In this document: positions 17,500-28,844 of the stretch, piece by piece
Numbering within the stretch: the first letter of the stretch is position 1
How the letters are laid out: each line of letters begins with the position of its first letter
Source: Streptomyces sp. NBC_01198
Lineage (GTDB): Bacteria > Actinomycetota > Actinomycetes > Streptomycetales > Streptomycetaceae
Assembly: GCF_036010485.1 (NCBI RefSeq)
Contig: NZ_CP108568.1
Span: 5,091,001-5,155,000 of the forward strand
DNA length: 64,000 nt
Direction of reading: 5' to 3'
Made by a program: the position numbers and the translations under genes
Notes under the pieces: model-generated
The model's database searches: none
Seen by the model: only the letters and a program-made list of their open reading frames with translations
What the model was told of the DNA's origin: nothing

Positions 17500-18018
17500 C
17501 TACAGCGTGAGGAAGGCGCCCACCACCAGGGCCGCGCCGAGGGCGCCGAAGGTCCAGGCGGTGCGGCGCATGCGCAGGCCGCCGGCCAGCACGACGGCGG
17601 ACAGCAGCAGGGCGCCGCCGAAGGGGACCCAGGCGAAGAGGATGCGGCCCCATCCGGCCCTGACCACCTTGTCGGTGCCCGGCTTGACGGCGACGGGTAT
17701 TCTCGCGCCGACCGTGTGCCGGATCGGCAGGCTGACGGTGACCCGGTCGCGGGCGACGGCCGTGCCCTTGGGGGCGAAGGGCCCGGTGCAGACGGAGTCG
17801 CCGCAGCTGACCAGCGTCATCGTGCCGCGTTCGCGGCCCTTGGTGAGCATCACATGCTGGGCGGTCCGCCAGGAGTCCCAGGCGCCGGACACCAGCAGCA
17901 GCGCCACCACCACGGTGACACCGACCGCCCGCGCCAGCAGCACCAGTCCCCAAGCGCCCTCCGCCACCCGGCGGGAACGGCTCCGTTTGACCATGCGGGC
18001 GATCTTTGGCCATGGCAT
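17500..18018 (-). CDS. Small integral membrane protein of unknown function
   Basis: This 172-residue protein has a basic N-terminus, one transmembrane helix (about 28-46, VVVALLLVSGAW at its end) and an outside domain of about 75 residues with a cysteine pair (SCGDSVCTG). Two further helices follow near the C-terminus (ILFAWVPFGGALLLSAVVLA and FGALGAALVVGAFLTL). I do not recognise a family. The start is uncertain: ATG at 18018 or ATG at 17994 (MVKRSR). A 9-bp inverted repeat flanks both codons. It lies downstream of pth on the same strand. Confidence 0.65.
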   Translation of the reverse strand: MPWPKIARMVKRSRSRRVAEGAWGLVLLARAVGVTVVVALLLVSGAWDSWRTAQHVMLTKGRERGTMTLVSCGDSVCTGPFAPKGTAVARDRVTVSLPIRHTVGARIPVAVKPGTDKVVRAGWGRILFAWVPFGGALLLSAVVLAGGLRMRRTAWTFGALGAALVVGAFLTL

Positions 18019-18034
18019 GCCGTCCGGTCAAACG
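17984..18034 (-). repeat. Inverted repeat flanking the start codons of the membrane-protein gene
   Basis: CGTTTGACC (17984-17992) and GGTCAAACG (18026-18034) are perfect 9-base inverted arms separated by 33 bases. Both candidate start codons lie between or next to the arms. The transcript could fold into a stem-loop that encloses the translation start; alternatively the arms are paired binding sites. Confidence 0.6.
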
Positions 18035-18056
18035 TGGCAGTCCCGGGGGGCCGCGG

Positions 18057-18650
18057 TCAGCTGTTGTAGGTGCCCTGCGCGCGCTCCAGGCCGTCCGCGA
18101 TCAGCGCCTCGACCGCGTCGGCGGCGCGGTCCACGAACCAGTCCAGCTCCTTGCGCTCGGTCGCGGAGAAGTCCTTGAGCACGAAGGCGGCCACGTCCAT
18201 CCGGCCGGGCGGGCGGCCGATGCCGGCCCGCACCCGCAGGTAGTCGGGGCCGAGCGACTTGGTGATCGACTTCAGCCCGTTGTGGCCGTTGTCGCCGCCG
18301 CCGAGCTTGAGCCGCAGCGTGGGGTAGGGGATGTCCAGCTCGTCGTGGACGGCGATGATCCGCTCGGTGGGCACCTTGTAGAAGTCCCTGAGCGCGGTCA
18401 CCGGCCCGCCGGACAGGTTCATGAACGTCATCGGCTTGGCCAGCACCACCCGGTGGCTCGCGGGTCCCGGCGGGCCGATCCGGCCCTCCACGACCTGGGC
18501 CTGCGCCCTGCCCGACCGCTTGAAGCGCCCGCCGATCCGCTCGGCCAGCAGGTCGGCGACCATGAAGCCGATGTTGTGCCGGTTGGCCGCGTATTCGGGC
18601 CCCGGATTGCCCAGGCCGGCCACCAGCCAGGGCGCTGTGCTGTCGCTCAT
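18057..18650 (-). CDS. pth: Peptidyl-tRNA hydrolase
   Basis: This 197-residue enzyme frees tRNA from peptidyl-tRNA released by stalled ribosomes. It has the family motifs [20 protein letters not shown] (including the catalytic histidine), [10 protein letters not shown], the catalytic aspartate in HDELDIP, and [12 protein letters not shown], then GIGRPPGR. It is downstream of rplY, the usual actinobacterial order. The ATG at 18650 starts the conserved domain after only seven residues. Confidence 0.95.
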   Translation of the reverse strand: MSDSTAPWLVAGLGNPGPEYAANRHNIGFMVADLLAERIGGRFKRSGRAQAQVVEGRIGPPGPASHRVVLAKPMTFMNLSGGPVTALRDFYKVPTERIIAVHDELDIPYPTLRLKLGGGDNGHNGLKSITKSLGPDYLRVRAGIGRPPGRMDVAAFVLKDFSATERKELDWFVDRAADAVEALIADGLERAQGTYNS

Positions 18651-18787
18651 CCACGTCTCCAGGTCTCGGGCGGGCGGGTCTGCGGGCAGGTCTGCGGGCG
18701 TCCCCGGCGGGCCGCGACGGAACGCACGGCCGCCGCCGCACCCCGCAGGGTACGACGGCGGCCGGGAGGCTGGCCGGGAGTGCCGGG

Positions 18788-19414
18788 TCAGGCCTCTTCG
18801 GACTCGGCGTCCTCGGCGGGGGCGGCGGCCGCGTCCTCGGCGGCCTCCTCGTCCTCGGTCTCGTCGACGGCCTCGGCCTGCGCGGCCACGACCTGGATCA
18901 CGACGGCGTCCTCGTCGACGGCCAGCGTGGTGCCCTTGGGCAGCGTGATGTCCTTGGCGAGGATGGAGGCGCCGGCCTCCAGGCCCTCGACGTCGACGGT
19001 GACACCCTCGGGGATGTGGGTGGCCTCGGCCTCGACCGGCAGGGTGTTGAGCACGTGCTCGAGCAGGTTGCCGCCGGGGGCCAGCTCGCCCTCGGTGCTG
19101 ACCGGGATCTCGACGGTGACCTTCTCGCCGCGCTTGACCGACAGCAGGTCGGCGTGCTCGATGAAGCCCTTCAGCGGGTCGCGCTGCACGGCCTTGGGGA
19201 TGACCAGCTCGGACTTGCCGTCGATGTCCAGCGCGATCAGGACGTTCGCGGTGCGCAGCGCGAGCAGCAGCTCGTGGCCGGGGACGGAGACGTGCTTGGG
19301 GTCGGCACCGTGGCCGTAGACGACGGCGGGGACCTGGTTGGAACGGCGGATCCGGCGGGCGGCGCCCTTGCCGAACTCGGTGCGCAGCTGGGCGACGATC
19401 TTGACCTCGGACAT
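18788..19414 (-). CDS. rplY: 50S ribosomal protein L25 / general stress protein Ctc
   Basis: This 208-residue long-form L25 (TL5/CTC type) binds 5S rRNA in the large subunit. The N-terminal L25 domain (about 1-95: [29 protein letters not shown]) is followed by the C-terminal beta domain (about 96-180). A low-complexity acidic, alanine-rich tail from about 180 is typical of actinobacterial members. GAGGAG at 19428-19423 supports the ATG at 19414. It lies between prs and pth in the same orientation. Confidence 0.95.
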   Translation of the reverse strand: MSEVKIVAQLRTEFGKGAARRIRRSNQVPAVVYGHGADPKHVSVPGHELLLALRTANVLIALDIDGKSELVIPKAVQRDPLKGFIEHADLLSVKRGEKVTVEIPVSTEGELAPGGNLLEHVLNTLPVEAEATHIPEGVTVDVEGLEAGASILAKDITLPKGTTLAVDEDAVVIQVVAAQAEAVDETEDEEAAEDAAAAPAEDAESEEA

Positions 19415-19632
19415 GAGGTTCACTCCTCGTGGTGGCAGACGGTACGGTCGCCCGGCCCCGACGGGCCGATCCACAGTTACGAGGAGCGCGTCGATTACGG
19501 AGCCGGGTCCGGACCGACGAACGTCCGGGGCCTCCCTCGCCGAGCAACGCGGACAGCGTAACCGGCGGGGAGGCCCCGGACGAAATCGATCGGCGGCCCG
19601 CCGTGGCGGCGGACCGGTTCTGCGGCGCGGCC

Positions 19633-20610
19633 TTACTGCGAGTCCTCGAACAGGCTGGTCACCGAGCCGTCCTCGAAGACCTCGCGCACGGCGTTGGCGA
19701 TGGTCGGCGCCATCGACAGCACGGTGATCTTGTCGAGGTTCAGCTCGCCGGGGGTCGGCAGCGTGTCGGTCAGGATGAACTCGCTGACCTTGGAGTTCTT
19801 CAGCCGGTCGGCGGCGGGCCCGGACAGCACGCCGTGGGTGGCGGTGACGATGACGTCCTCGGCGCCGTTGGCGAACAGCGCGTCGGCGGCGGCGCAGATC
19901 GTACCGCCGGTGTCGATCATGTCGTCGACCAGGACGCAGACCCGGCCCTTGACGTCGCCGACGACCTCATGGACCTTCACCTGGTTGGCGACGTCCGGGT
20001 CGCGGCGCTTGTGCACGATCGCGAGCGGGGCGCCGAGCCGGTCGCACCAGCGGTCGGCGACCCTGACCCGGCCGGCGTCCGGCGAGACGACGGTCAGCTT
20101 GTTGCGGTCGACCTTGGAGCCCACGTAGTCGGCCAGTATCGGCAGCGCGAACAGGTGGTCGACCGGGCCGTCGAAGAAGCCCTGGATCTGGTCGGTGTGC
20201 AGGTCGACGGTCAGGATGCGGTCGGCGCCGGCCGTCTTGAACAGGTCGGCGATCAGCCGGGCCGAGATCGGCTCGCGGCCGCGGTGCTTCTTGTCCTGCC
20301 GGGCGTAGCCGTAGAAGGGGACGATCACGGTGATGCTGCGCGCCGAAGCCCTCTTCAGGGCGTCCAGCATGATCAGCTGCTCCATGATCCACTGGTTGAT
20401 GGGTCGGGTGTGGCTCTGGATCAAAAAGCAGTCGGCGCCGCGCGCCGACTCCTGGAACCGCACATAGATCTCGCCGTTGGCGAAGTCGAAAGCCTTGGTC
20501 GGCACCAGCTCGACGCCGAGTTCCCGTGCCACCGCCTCCGCCAGATCGGGGTGGGCGCGGCCGGAGAAGAGCATCAACTTCTTCTCACCGGTCGTCTTGA
20601 TCCCGGTCAC
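19633..20610 (-). CDS. prs: Ribose-phosphate pyrophosphokinase
   Basis: This 325-residue enzyme makes phosphoribosyl pyrophosphate from ribose-5-phosphate and ATP for nucleotide, histidine and tryptophan synthesis. It has [12 protein letters not shown], the flexible-loop region [16 protein letters not shown], the metal/substrate motif [18 protein letters not shown] and the PRPP-binding [12 protein letters not shown]. The GTG at 20610 follows GGAG and gives [17 protein letters not shown]. It is downstream of glmU. Short direct repeats lie in its leader. Confidence 0.95.
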   Translation of the reverse strand: MTGIKTTGEKKLMLFSGRAHPDLAEAVARELGVELVPTKAFDFANGEIYVRFQESARGADCFLIQSHTRPINQWIMEQLIMLDALKRASARSITVIVPFYGYARQDKKHRGREPISARLIADLFKTAGADRILTVDLHTDQIQGFFDGPVDHLFALPILADYVGSKVDRNKLTVVSPDAGRVRVADRWCDRLGAPLAIVHKRRDPDVANQVKVHEVVGDVKGRVCVLVDDMIDTGGTICAAADALFANGAEDVIVTATHGVLSGPAADRLKNSKVSEFILTDTLPTPGELNLDKITVLSMAPTIANAVREVFEDGSVTSLFEDSQ

Positions 20611-20624
20611 TGCACCGTCTCCTT

Positions 20625-20645
20625 GGTGTTCGACTGGTGTTCGAC
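20625..20645 (-). repeat. Tandem 10-11 bp repeat next to the prs ribosome binding site
   Basis: On the plus strand GGTGTTCGACT is followed directly by GGTGTTCGAC. In the prs transcript this reads as two tandem GTCGAACACC units immediately before AAGGAG. A role in translation or operator binding is possible but unproven. Confidence 0.6.
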
Positions 20646-20753
20646 ACAGCGCCGCCCCGAAGTGGGCGTGCTGGCGGAATTGTGTGCACCCCACACGGTA
20701 CGCCCCCTCCGGCGCATCCGTGCACCTCGGAGGGGTTGATGAGACGGCCCTCA

Positions 20754-20817
20754 CTCACCCGTTCGACGACGTGTGCGGGGCCTGCGGAAAGGCGCGGCTC
20801 ACCCGTTCGAAGACGTG
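20754..20817 (-). repeat. Direct repeat of 20 bp in the glmU-prs spacer
   Basis: CTCACCCGTTCGACGACGTG (20754-20773) and a copy with one mismatch (20798-20817) are 44 bases apart, start to start. They lie just downstream of the glmU stop. No open frame or hairpin explains them. Confidence 0.65.
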
Positions 20818-20840
20818 GCCGCGCCGCCCGCAGCGGCAGG

Positions 20841-22286
20841 TCACTCGGCCGGCTTGGCACGCTCCGCGGCCTGCGCGGCAGCGCTGCCCGGGCGCTTGCG
20901 GGCGACCCAGCCCTCGATGTTGCGCTGCTGTCCGCGGGCCACCGCGAGCGACCCTGAGGGCACGTCCTTGGTGATCACCGAGCCGGCCGCCGTGTAGGCG
21001 CCGTCGCCGACCACCACCGGTGCGACGAACATGTTGTCGGATCCGGTCTTGCAGTAACTGCCGATCGTGGTGTGGTGCTTGGCCTCCCCGTCGTAGTTGA
21101 CGAAGACGCTGGCCGCGCCGATGTTGGTGTGATCGCCGATGGTGGCGTCACCCACGTAGCTCAGGTGCGGCACCTTGGTGCCGTCGCCGATCGAGGCGTT
21201 CTTCATCTCGACGTAGGTCCCGGCCTTGGCGCCCCGGCCGAGCCTGGCGCCGGGCCGCAGGTACGCGTACGGTCCGACGTTCGCCTCGGGGCCGATCTCC
21301 GCCTCCTGCGCCACCGCGTTCGACACCCGGGCGCCCTCGCCGACCACCGTGTCGGTGAGCGTGCAGTTGGGGCCGACCTCGGCGCCCGAGGCCACCCTGG
21401 TGCCGCCGAGCAGCTGGGTGTTGGGGTGGATCACGGTGTCGGGTTCGAGCACCACATCGGCGTCCAGCCAGGTGGACCCCGGGTCGACGATGGTGGCGCC
21501 GTCCAGCATGGCCCGGTGCAGCAGCCGGTCGTTGAAGACCCGGCGGGCCTCGGCCAGCTGCACCCGGTTGTTCACCCCGGCGATCTCCCGGTGGTCCGGC
21601 GCGGTGTAGGCGCCCACCCGGTGGCCGTCCTCGCGCAGGATCGCCAGGGTGTCGGTCAGGTACTCCTCGGCCTGCGAGTTGTCCGTGGTGATCTTGGTCA
21701 GCGCCTCGGAGAGCAGCGCGGCGTCGTAGGCGTAGACCCCGGAGTTGATCTCGCTGATGGTCTGCTGGTCGGGGGAGGCGTCCTTCTGCTCGACGATCGC
21801 GGTGACCTGGCCGTCGGTCAGGTCCCGCACGATCCGCCCGTAGCCGGTCGGGTCGGGGACCTTCGCGGTCAGCACCGTCACCGCGTTGCCGTCGGCCTGG
21901 TGCGCGGCCACCAGCGTGGCCAGCGTCTCCGCGGTCAGCAGCGGGGTGTCGCCGTAGGTCACCACGACGGTGCCGTCGGGCGTGACGCCCTGCGCGGCCA
22001 GCTCGTCGAGGCCGACGCGGACCGCGTGGCCGGTGCCGTTCTGCTTCTCCTGCACGGCGGTCAGCGCCGCCGGGTCGGCGGCCGACAGGTGCGCGGCGAC
22101 CTGGTCCCGCCCGTGTCCGACGACGACGACGAGCTGTTCCGGGTCCAGGGCGCGGGCCGCGACGACCACATGGCCGAGCAGCGAGCGGCCGCAGATCGGA
22201 TGCAGGACCTTCGGGGTGGCCGACTTCATGCGAGTGCCCTCACCCGCGGCGAGGACGACGACGGCAGCCGGGCGTGTGGCGCTCAC
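20841..22286 (-). CDS. glmU: Bifunctional UDP-GlcNAc pyrophosphorylase / glucosamine-1-phosphate acetyltransferase
   Basis: This 481-residue enzyme performs the last two steps to UDP-N-acetylglucosamine for peptidoglycan. The N-terminal uridylyltransferase (about 1-235) has VVVLAAGEGTRMKSATPK, GHGRDQV, the TYGDTPLL motif and the GVNNRVQLAEA linker. The C-terminal left-handed beta-helix (about 255-455) has many hexapeptide repeats and NASIGDGTKVPHLSYVGDA. The GTG at 22286 with AGGAG upstream is preferred over the longer ATG frame at 22319. The gene lies just downstream of tRNA-Gln and upstream of prs, a usual Streptomyces order. Confidence 0.95.
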   Translation of the reverse strand: MSATRPAAVVVLAAGEGTRMKSATPKVLHPICGRSLLGHVVVAARALDPEQLVVVVGHGRDQVAAHLSAADPAALTAVQEKQNGTGHAVRVGLDELAAQGVTPDGTVVVTYGDTPLLTAETLATLVAAHQADGNAVTVLTAKVPDPTGYGRIVRDLTDGQVTAIVEQKDASPDQQTISEINSGVYAYDAALLSEALTKITTDNSQAEEYLTDTLAILREDGHRVGAYTAPDHREIAGVNNRVQLAEARRVFNDRLLHRAMLDGATIVDPGSTWLDADVVLEPDTVIHPNTQLLGGTRVASGAEVGPNCTLTDTVVGEGARVSNAVAQEAEIGPEANVGPYAYLRPGARLGRGAKAGTYVEMKNASIGDGTKVPHLSYVGDATIGDHTNIGAASVFVNYDGEAKHHTTIGSYCKTGSDNMFVAPVVVGDGAYTAAGSVITKDVPSGSLAVARGQQRNIEGWVARKRPGSAAAQAAERAKPAE

Positions 22287-22360
22287 AGGGGAGACTCCTG
22301 GGCTTCGATTGCGGGACACCCGCAGGATAGCGAGGCCTTCCCGCCTACGACCACGTACTG

Positions 22361-22431
22361 CTCCGCCGCCAGGATTCGAACCCGGACTTAAGGCACCAAA
22401 AGCCCCAGTGCTGCCATTACACCACGGCGGA
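22361..22431 (-). tRNA. tRNA-Gln (anticodon UUG)
   Basis: A 71-nt cloverleaf can be folded on the minus strand. The acceptor arms TCCGCCG and CGGCGGA pair perfectly, and the D arm is GTGT...GCAC. The anticodon stem GGGGC/GCCTT includes two G-U pairs, with loop TTTTGGT giving anticodon TTG. The T arm CCGGG-TTCGAAT-CCTGG is intact. The discriminator is G and CCA is not encoded. It precedes glmU on the same strand. Confidence 0.93.
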
Positions 22432-22597
22432 TCAACTCGGCCCTCCCGGCATCGCGTCGAGCAGGCCGGCCGGTCGCTCCCATCATGCCGTACCCGGCGG
22501 GGTGGACGCGACGGAGATCAGGGTAGAGATCGTTGGGCACAGGCCCGACACGGTCCTGTCGGCCGCCGTGCACCGCTGCAATACTTACGGCGGCGTA

Positions 22598-22613
22598 GGT
22601 TACGGACGTAACC
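22598..22613. promoter_or_regulatory. Palindromic operator candidate upstream of the desaturase
   Basis: GGTTACG-GA-CGTAACC is a perfect 7+7 inverted repeat, 42 bases before the desaturase ATG. A weaker related sequence (TTACGGCGGCGTAGG) overlaps its left side. The adjacent TetR regulator is the natural candidate to bind it, to control the desaturase operon by acyl-chain signals. Confidence 0.6.
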
Positions 22614-22655
22614 ACAGATAACAGCCCCCCACTTCCACATCCCCGAGGGACACAC

Positions 22656-23651
22656 ATGACCACACAGCCGGACGTGATCACCGAGTCCCGGGAACCGGAT
22701 CCCGGGACGTCAGGAGAGGAATCGGATTTCAAGGCCACCCTCGGTGGCGAGAGCAAGCGCTCGATCGAGCAGATCGCGCTGCTGATCTTCATCTGCATTC
22801 CCTTCGTGGCGCTGGCCGCCGCCGTGCCGCTGGCGTGGGGCCGCGGCATGAGCTGGCTCGACCTCGGCCTGATGGTGGGCATGTACTACCTGGGATGCCA
22901 CGGCATCACCATCGGCTTCCACCGGCACTTCACCCACAGCTCGTTCAAGGCCAGCAGGCCGCTGAAGATCGCGCTGGCGATCGCCGGGTCGATGGCCGTC
23001 GAGGGCCCGATCGTGCGCTGGGTCGCCGACCACCGCAGGCACCACAAGTTCAGCGACGCGGAAGGCGACCCGCACAGCCCCTGGCGCTACGGCGAGACGC
23101 TGCCCGCGCTGATGAAGGGCCTGTGGTGGGCGCACATGGGCTGGCTCTTCGACGAGGAGCAGACCCCGCAGAACAAGTACGCCCCCGACCTGATCAAGGA
23201 CCCAGCGATCCGCCGCATCTCCCGCGACTTCTGGATGTGGACGGCGATCTCGCTGCTGCTGCCGCCGCTGGTGGGCGGCCTGGTCACGATGTCATGGTAT
23301 GGGGCCTTCACGGCCTTCTTCTGGGGTTCGCTCGTTCGGGTGGCTTTGCTGCACCACGTGACCTGGTCGATCAACTCCATCTGCCACGCGGTCGGCAAGC
23401 GGCCGTTCAAGTCGCGTGACCGCTCGGGCAACGTGTGGTGGCTCGCGGTGCTGTCCTGCGGCGAGTCGTGGCACAACCTCCACCACGCCGACCCCACCTG
23501 TGCCAGGCACGGGGTGCTGCGCGGCCAGATCGACTCCAGCGCCCGGATCATCCGCTGGTTCGAGCTCGCCGGCTGGGCCACCGACGTCCGCTGGCCGACC
23601 GCGGAGCGGATCGCCGCCCGCCGTAAGGAAGACGTCAGTGAAGCGGCATGA
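22656..23651 (+). CDS. Membrane acyl-CoA/acyl-lipid delta-9-type desaturase
   Basis: This 331-residue integral membrane di-iron desaturase inserts a double bond into saturated acyl chains to tune membrane fluidity. The three histidine boxes are intact: HRHFTH (89-94), HRRHH (126-130) and HNLHH (273-277). Four transmembrane segments are visible (about 40-60, 66-82, 104-120 and 195-230). Regiospecificity cannot be read from sequence. The upstream region has a palindrome, and a TetR gene begins 7 bases after the stop, so the two probably form an operon. Confidence 0.92.
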   Translation: MTTQPDVITESREPDPGTSGEESDFKATLGGESKRSIEQIALLIFICIPFVALAAAVPLAWGRGMSWLDLGLMVGMYYLGCHGITIGFHRHFTHSSFKASRPLKIALAIAGSMAVEGPIVRWVADHRRHHKFSDAEGDPHSPWRYGETLPALMKGLWWAHMGWLFDEEQTPQNKYAPDLIKDPAIRRISRDFWMWTAISLLLPPLVGGLVTMSWYGAFTAFFWGSLVRVALLHHVTWSINSICHAVGKRPFKSRDRSGNVWWLAVLSCGESWHNLHHADPTCARHGVLRGQIDSSARIIRWFELAGWATDVRWPTAERIAARRKEDVSEAA

Positions 23652-23658
23652 TTGATCC

Positions 23659-24345
23659 GTGACCGACGGCAGAGACGACAGGGCGACGACGACCCCCCAG
23701 ACACCCTCGGGACCCGGCCCGCGCCGCACGCGCCGGGTCCGCATGACCGGCGAGGAGCGCCGCGAGCAGCTGCTCGACATCGGTCGGACGCTGTTCGCGG
23801 AGCGAGGTTTCGAGGGCACCTCCGTCGAGGAGATCGCCCACAAGGCCGGCGTGTCCAAGCCGGTGGTCTACGAACACTTCGGTGGCAAGGAGGGCCTGTA
23901 CGCCGTCGTGGTCGACCGGGAGATGCGCCGGCTGCTCGACATGGTCACCGGCGCCCTCACCGGCGGCCACCCGCGCGAACTGCTCGAACAGGCCGCCTTC
24001 GCGCTGCTGGACTACATCGAGCAGTACACCGACGGCTTCCGCATCCTGGTCCGCGACTCGCCGGTCGCCCAGTCCACCGGCACCTTCGCCTCGCTGATCA
24101 GCGACATCGCCACCCAGGTCGAGGACATCCTCGGCCACGAGTTCAAGCAGCGCGGCTTCGACCCCAAGCTCGCGCCGATGTACGCCAAGGCCCTGGTGGG
24201 CATGGTCGCCCTGACCGGCCAGTGGTGGCTGGACGCCCAGCATCCCGACAAGGCCGAGGTCGTCGCCCACCTGGTGAACCTGTCCTGGAACGGCCTGTCG
24301 GGCTTGGAGCCCAGGCCCCGGCTGATCGGCCACCGCAAGAACTGA
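23659..24345 (+). CDS. TetR-family regulator, probable regulator of the desaturase
   Basis: This 228-residue protein has an N-terminal helix-turn-helix (about 30-80: REQLLDIGRTLFAERGFEGT, then EEIAHKAGVSKPVVYEHFGGKEGLY). A C-terminal all-helical ligand/dimer domain follows. The GTG start is 7 bases after the desaturase stop, which suggests co-transcription and feedback control. The likely ligand is a fatty acyl-CoA, inferred from context only. The first 30 residues are a Thr/Pro-rich extension. Confidence 0.88.
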   Translation: MTDGRDDRATTTPQTPSGPGPRRTRRVRMTGEERREQLLDIGRTLFAERGFEGTSVEEIAHKAGVSKPVVYEHFGGKEGLYAVVVDREMRRLLDMVTGALTGGHPRELLEQAAFALLDYIEQYTDGFRILVRDSPVAQSTGTFASLISDIATQVEDILGHEFKQRGFDPKLAPMYAKALVGMVALTGQWWLDAQHPDKAEVVAHLVNLSWNGLSGLEPRPRLIGHRKN

Positions 24346-24392
24346 CCGCCGCGCGGCACACCCGGCGCGGCACACCGCCCGCCGGAACGGAC

Positions 24393-24427
24393 CGCCGCCC
24401 CCGGCCCTCATGGGCGCGGGGGCGGCG
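24393..24427. terminator. Strong hairpin between convergent tetR and ppc
   Basis: CGCCGCCCCCG pairs with CGGGGGCGGCG (11 bp), with a bulged G and an inner GCCC-tcat-GGGC. It lies between the two convergent stops and may serve both genes. The layout is nearly the same as the hairpin at 17450-17480. Confidence 0.65.
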
Positions 24428-24460
24428 CTCTGCCCGCGGCCGGTCGGGCCGCCAGGCGGG

Positions 24461-27217
<2,757 letters not shown>

Positions 27218-27434
27218 AGGTGCGGCTCCTTGTGCAGGGGAAGTGGACGGCGTACTCGCGGACCGCGCTGTCCGGCCGTTCCAGGATAGGTCGCGGCCCC
27301 TCCGCCGAGACGGTCAGCCCATCAGGCGGACACCGCGTCCCGCCGCCGGCACCGCCCGGTGCACGGCGGGAGACCCGCCGGTGACGCCCCGGTACCCGGC
27401 CGGTATGCGCCCGGTGCGCCGCCCCGGCACCGCA

Positions 27435-27440
27435 TACGCT
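27435..27440 (+). promoter_or_regulatory. Probable -10 box of the histidine kinase gene (leaderless type)
   Basis: TACGCT ends 7 bases before the ATG at 27448 and no ribosome binding site is present between. Confidence 0.4.
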
Positions 27441-27447
27441 GGACGCC

Positions 27448-28836
27448 ATGAGTACGACGGGGGCGCACGTACCGGACGACGGTGCCGGGGGAGGTGCGGC
27501 GGCCGCCATCGCAGTGGTGCTGCCGCGCCGCCCCGGCGTGTGGTGGTGGCCGCGGCGGCGCGGCTTCGTGCTGGACGTGGCACTGGCCGCGGTCTCCGCG
27601 ATCGAGTGCGCCTTCGAGGGGGCCACCTTCGCCGACCGCACCGGGATCGTCACCGGTGCGGGCGCGCTGCTCGGCGTGCTGGTCGGCACGGTCCTGGTGC
27701 TGCGCCGGCGCTGGCCGGTGGCGGTGGTGCTGGTCAGCATCGCCATGACGCCGGCCCAGATGGGCTTCCTGCTCTCCCTGGTCGGCCTCTACACGCTGGC
27801 GTCCTCCGAGGTGCCGCGGCGGATCACCGCGGTGCTGGCCGGGATGAACGGCTTGGGCACCATGATCGTCGCCTTCCTCCAGTTCCACGACAACCTGGGC
27901 GACCAGGACGGCGGCAGCTCGCTGCGGATGCCGCTGACACTGGTCGTCGCGGCGCTCATGGCGCTCGGCCTGACCGGTCCTCCGGTGCTGCTCGGCCTCT
28001 ACGTACGCGCCAGGCGCCGCCTGGTGGAGAGCCTGCGGGAGCGGGCCGACGGTCTGGAACGCGAACTCGAACTGCTCGCCGAGAAGGCCGCCGAGCGGGC
28101 CGAGCGGGCCAGGGCGGAGGAGCGGACCCGGATCGCCCGCGACATGCACGACGTCGTCGCGCACCGGGTGAGCCTGATGGTCGTGCACGCCGCCGCGCTC
28201 AAGGCGGTCGCGCTCAAGGACCCGCAGAAGGCGTCGGCCAGTGCGGAGATGCTCGGCGACATGGGGCGGCAGGCCCTCACCGAACTGCGCCAGATGCTGG
28301 GCGTGCTGCGTACCGCCGCGGCGCCGGTGGTGGTCGCCCCGGCCATGCGGGCCGACGCCGTGCGGGTGGACATCCGGCCGGACACCTCGCAGGCGCGGCA
28401 GGCCGGGGCGGACCCGGCGGGCGCGCCCGGCCCCGGGGCGGACGGGCCCACGCTGGCGCTGCTCGCCGCCCTGGTCGAGGAGTCGCAGGCCGCGGGAATG
28501 GCCGTCGAGCTGACCGTCGAGGGGTCGCAGCGGCCGTGCGGGGCACGCATCGAGGCCACCGTCTACCGCGTCGTGCAGGAGGCGCTCACCAACGTGCACA
28601 AGCACGCGGCGGGCGCCAAGGCGGTCGTACGGCTGGCCTACCGGGAGGCCGAAGTCGCGGTCCTCATCACCAACGGCCCTTCCGACGGCTCCGCGCAGAC
28701 CGCGCTGCCCAGCGGCGGGCACGGTCTGCTCGGCATGAAGGAGCGGGTCACCGCACATGGCGGCGGATTCGCCGCCGGGCCCACCTCGGACGGCGGCTTC
28801 CGCGTCTCGGCCATGGTCCCGCTGCGCGGCGTCTGA
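27448..28836 (+). CDS. Orphan sensor histidine kinase (NarL-partner type)
   Basis: This 462-residue kinase has an N-terminal membrane sensor of about four helices (about 40-180). A coiled coil (about 190-225) follows, then the HisKA_3 dimerisation box RIARDMHDVVAHRVSLM, where H234 is the predicted phospho-acceptor. The C-terminal HATPase has EALTNVHKHAAGA and GGHGLLGMKERV. Kinases of this group pair with LuxR-type regulators, but none is adjacent; the two in this window lie 11-17 kb away, and one of them lacks the acceptor residue. Signal and partner are unknown. Confidence 0.88.
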   Translation: MSTTGAHVPDDGAGGGAAAAIAVVLPRRPGVWWWPRRRGFVLDVALAAVSAIECAFEGATFADRTGIVTGAGALLGVLVGTVLVLRRRWPVAVVLVSIAMTPAQMGFLLSLVGLYTLASSEVPRRITAVLAGMNGLGTMIVAFLQFHDNLGDQDGGSSLRMPLTLVVAALMALGLTGPPVLLGLYVRARRRLVESLRERADGLERELELLAEKAAERAERARAEERTRIARDMHDVVAHRVSLMVVHAAALKAVALKDPQKASASAEMLGDMGRQALTELRQMLGVLRTAAAPVVVAPAMRADAVRVDIRPDTSQARQAGADPAGAPGPGADGPTLALLAALVEESQAAGMAVELTVEGSQRPCGARIEATVYRVVQEALTNVHKHAAGAKAVVRLAYREAEVAVLITNGPSDGSAQTALPSGGHGLLGMKERVTAHGGGFAAGPTSDGGFRVSAMVPLRGV

Positions 28837-28844
28837 CCCGGCGG

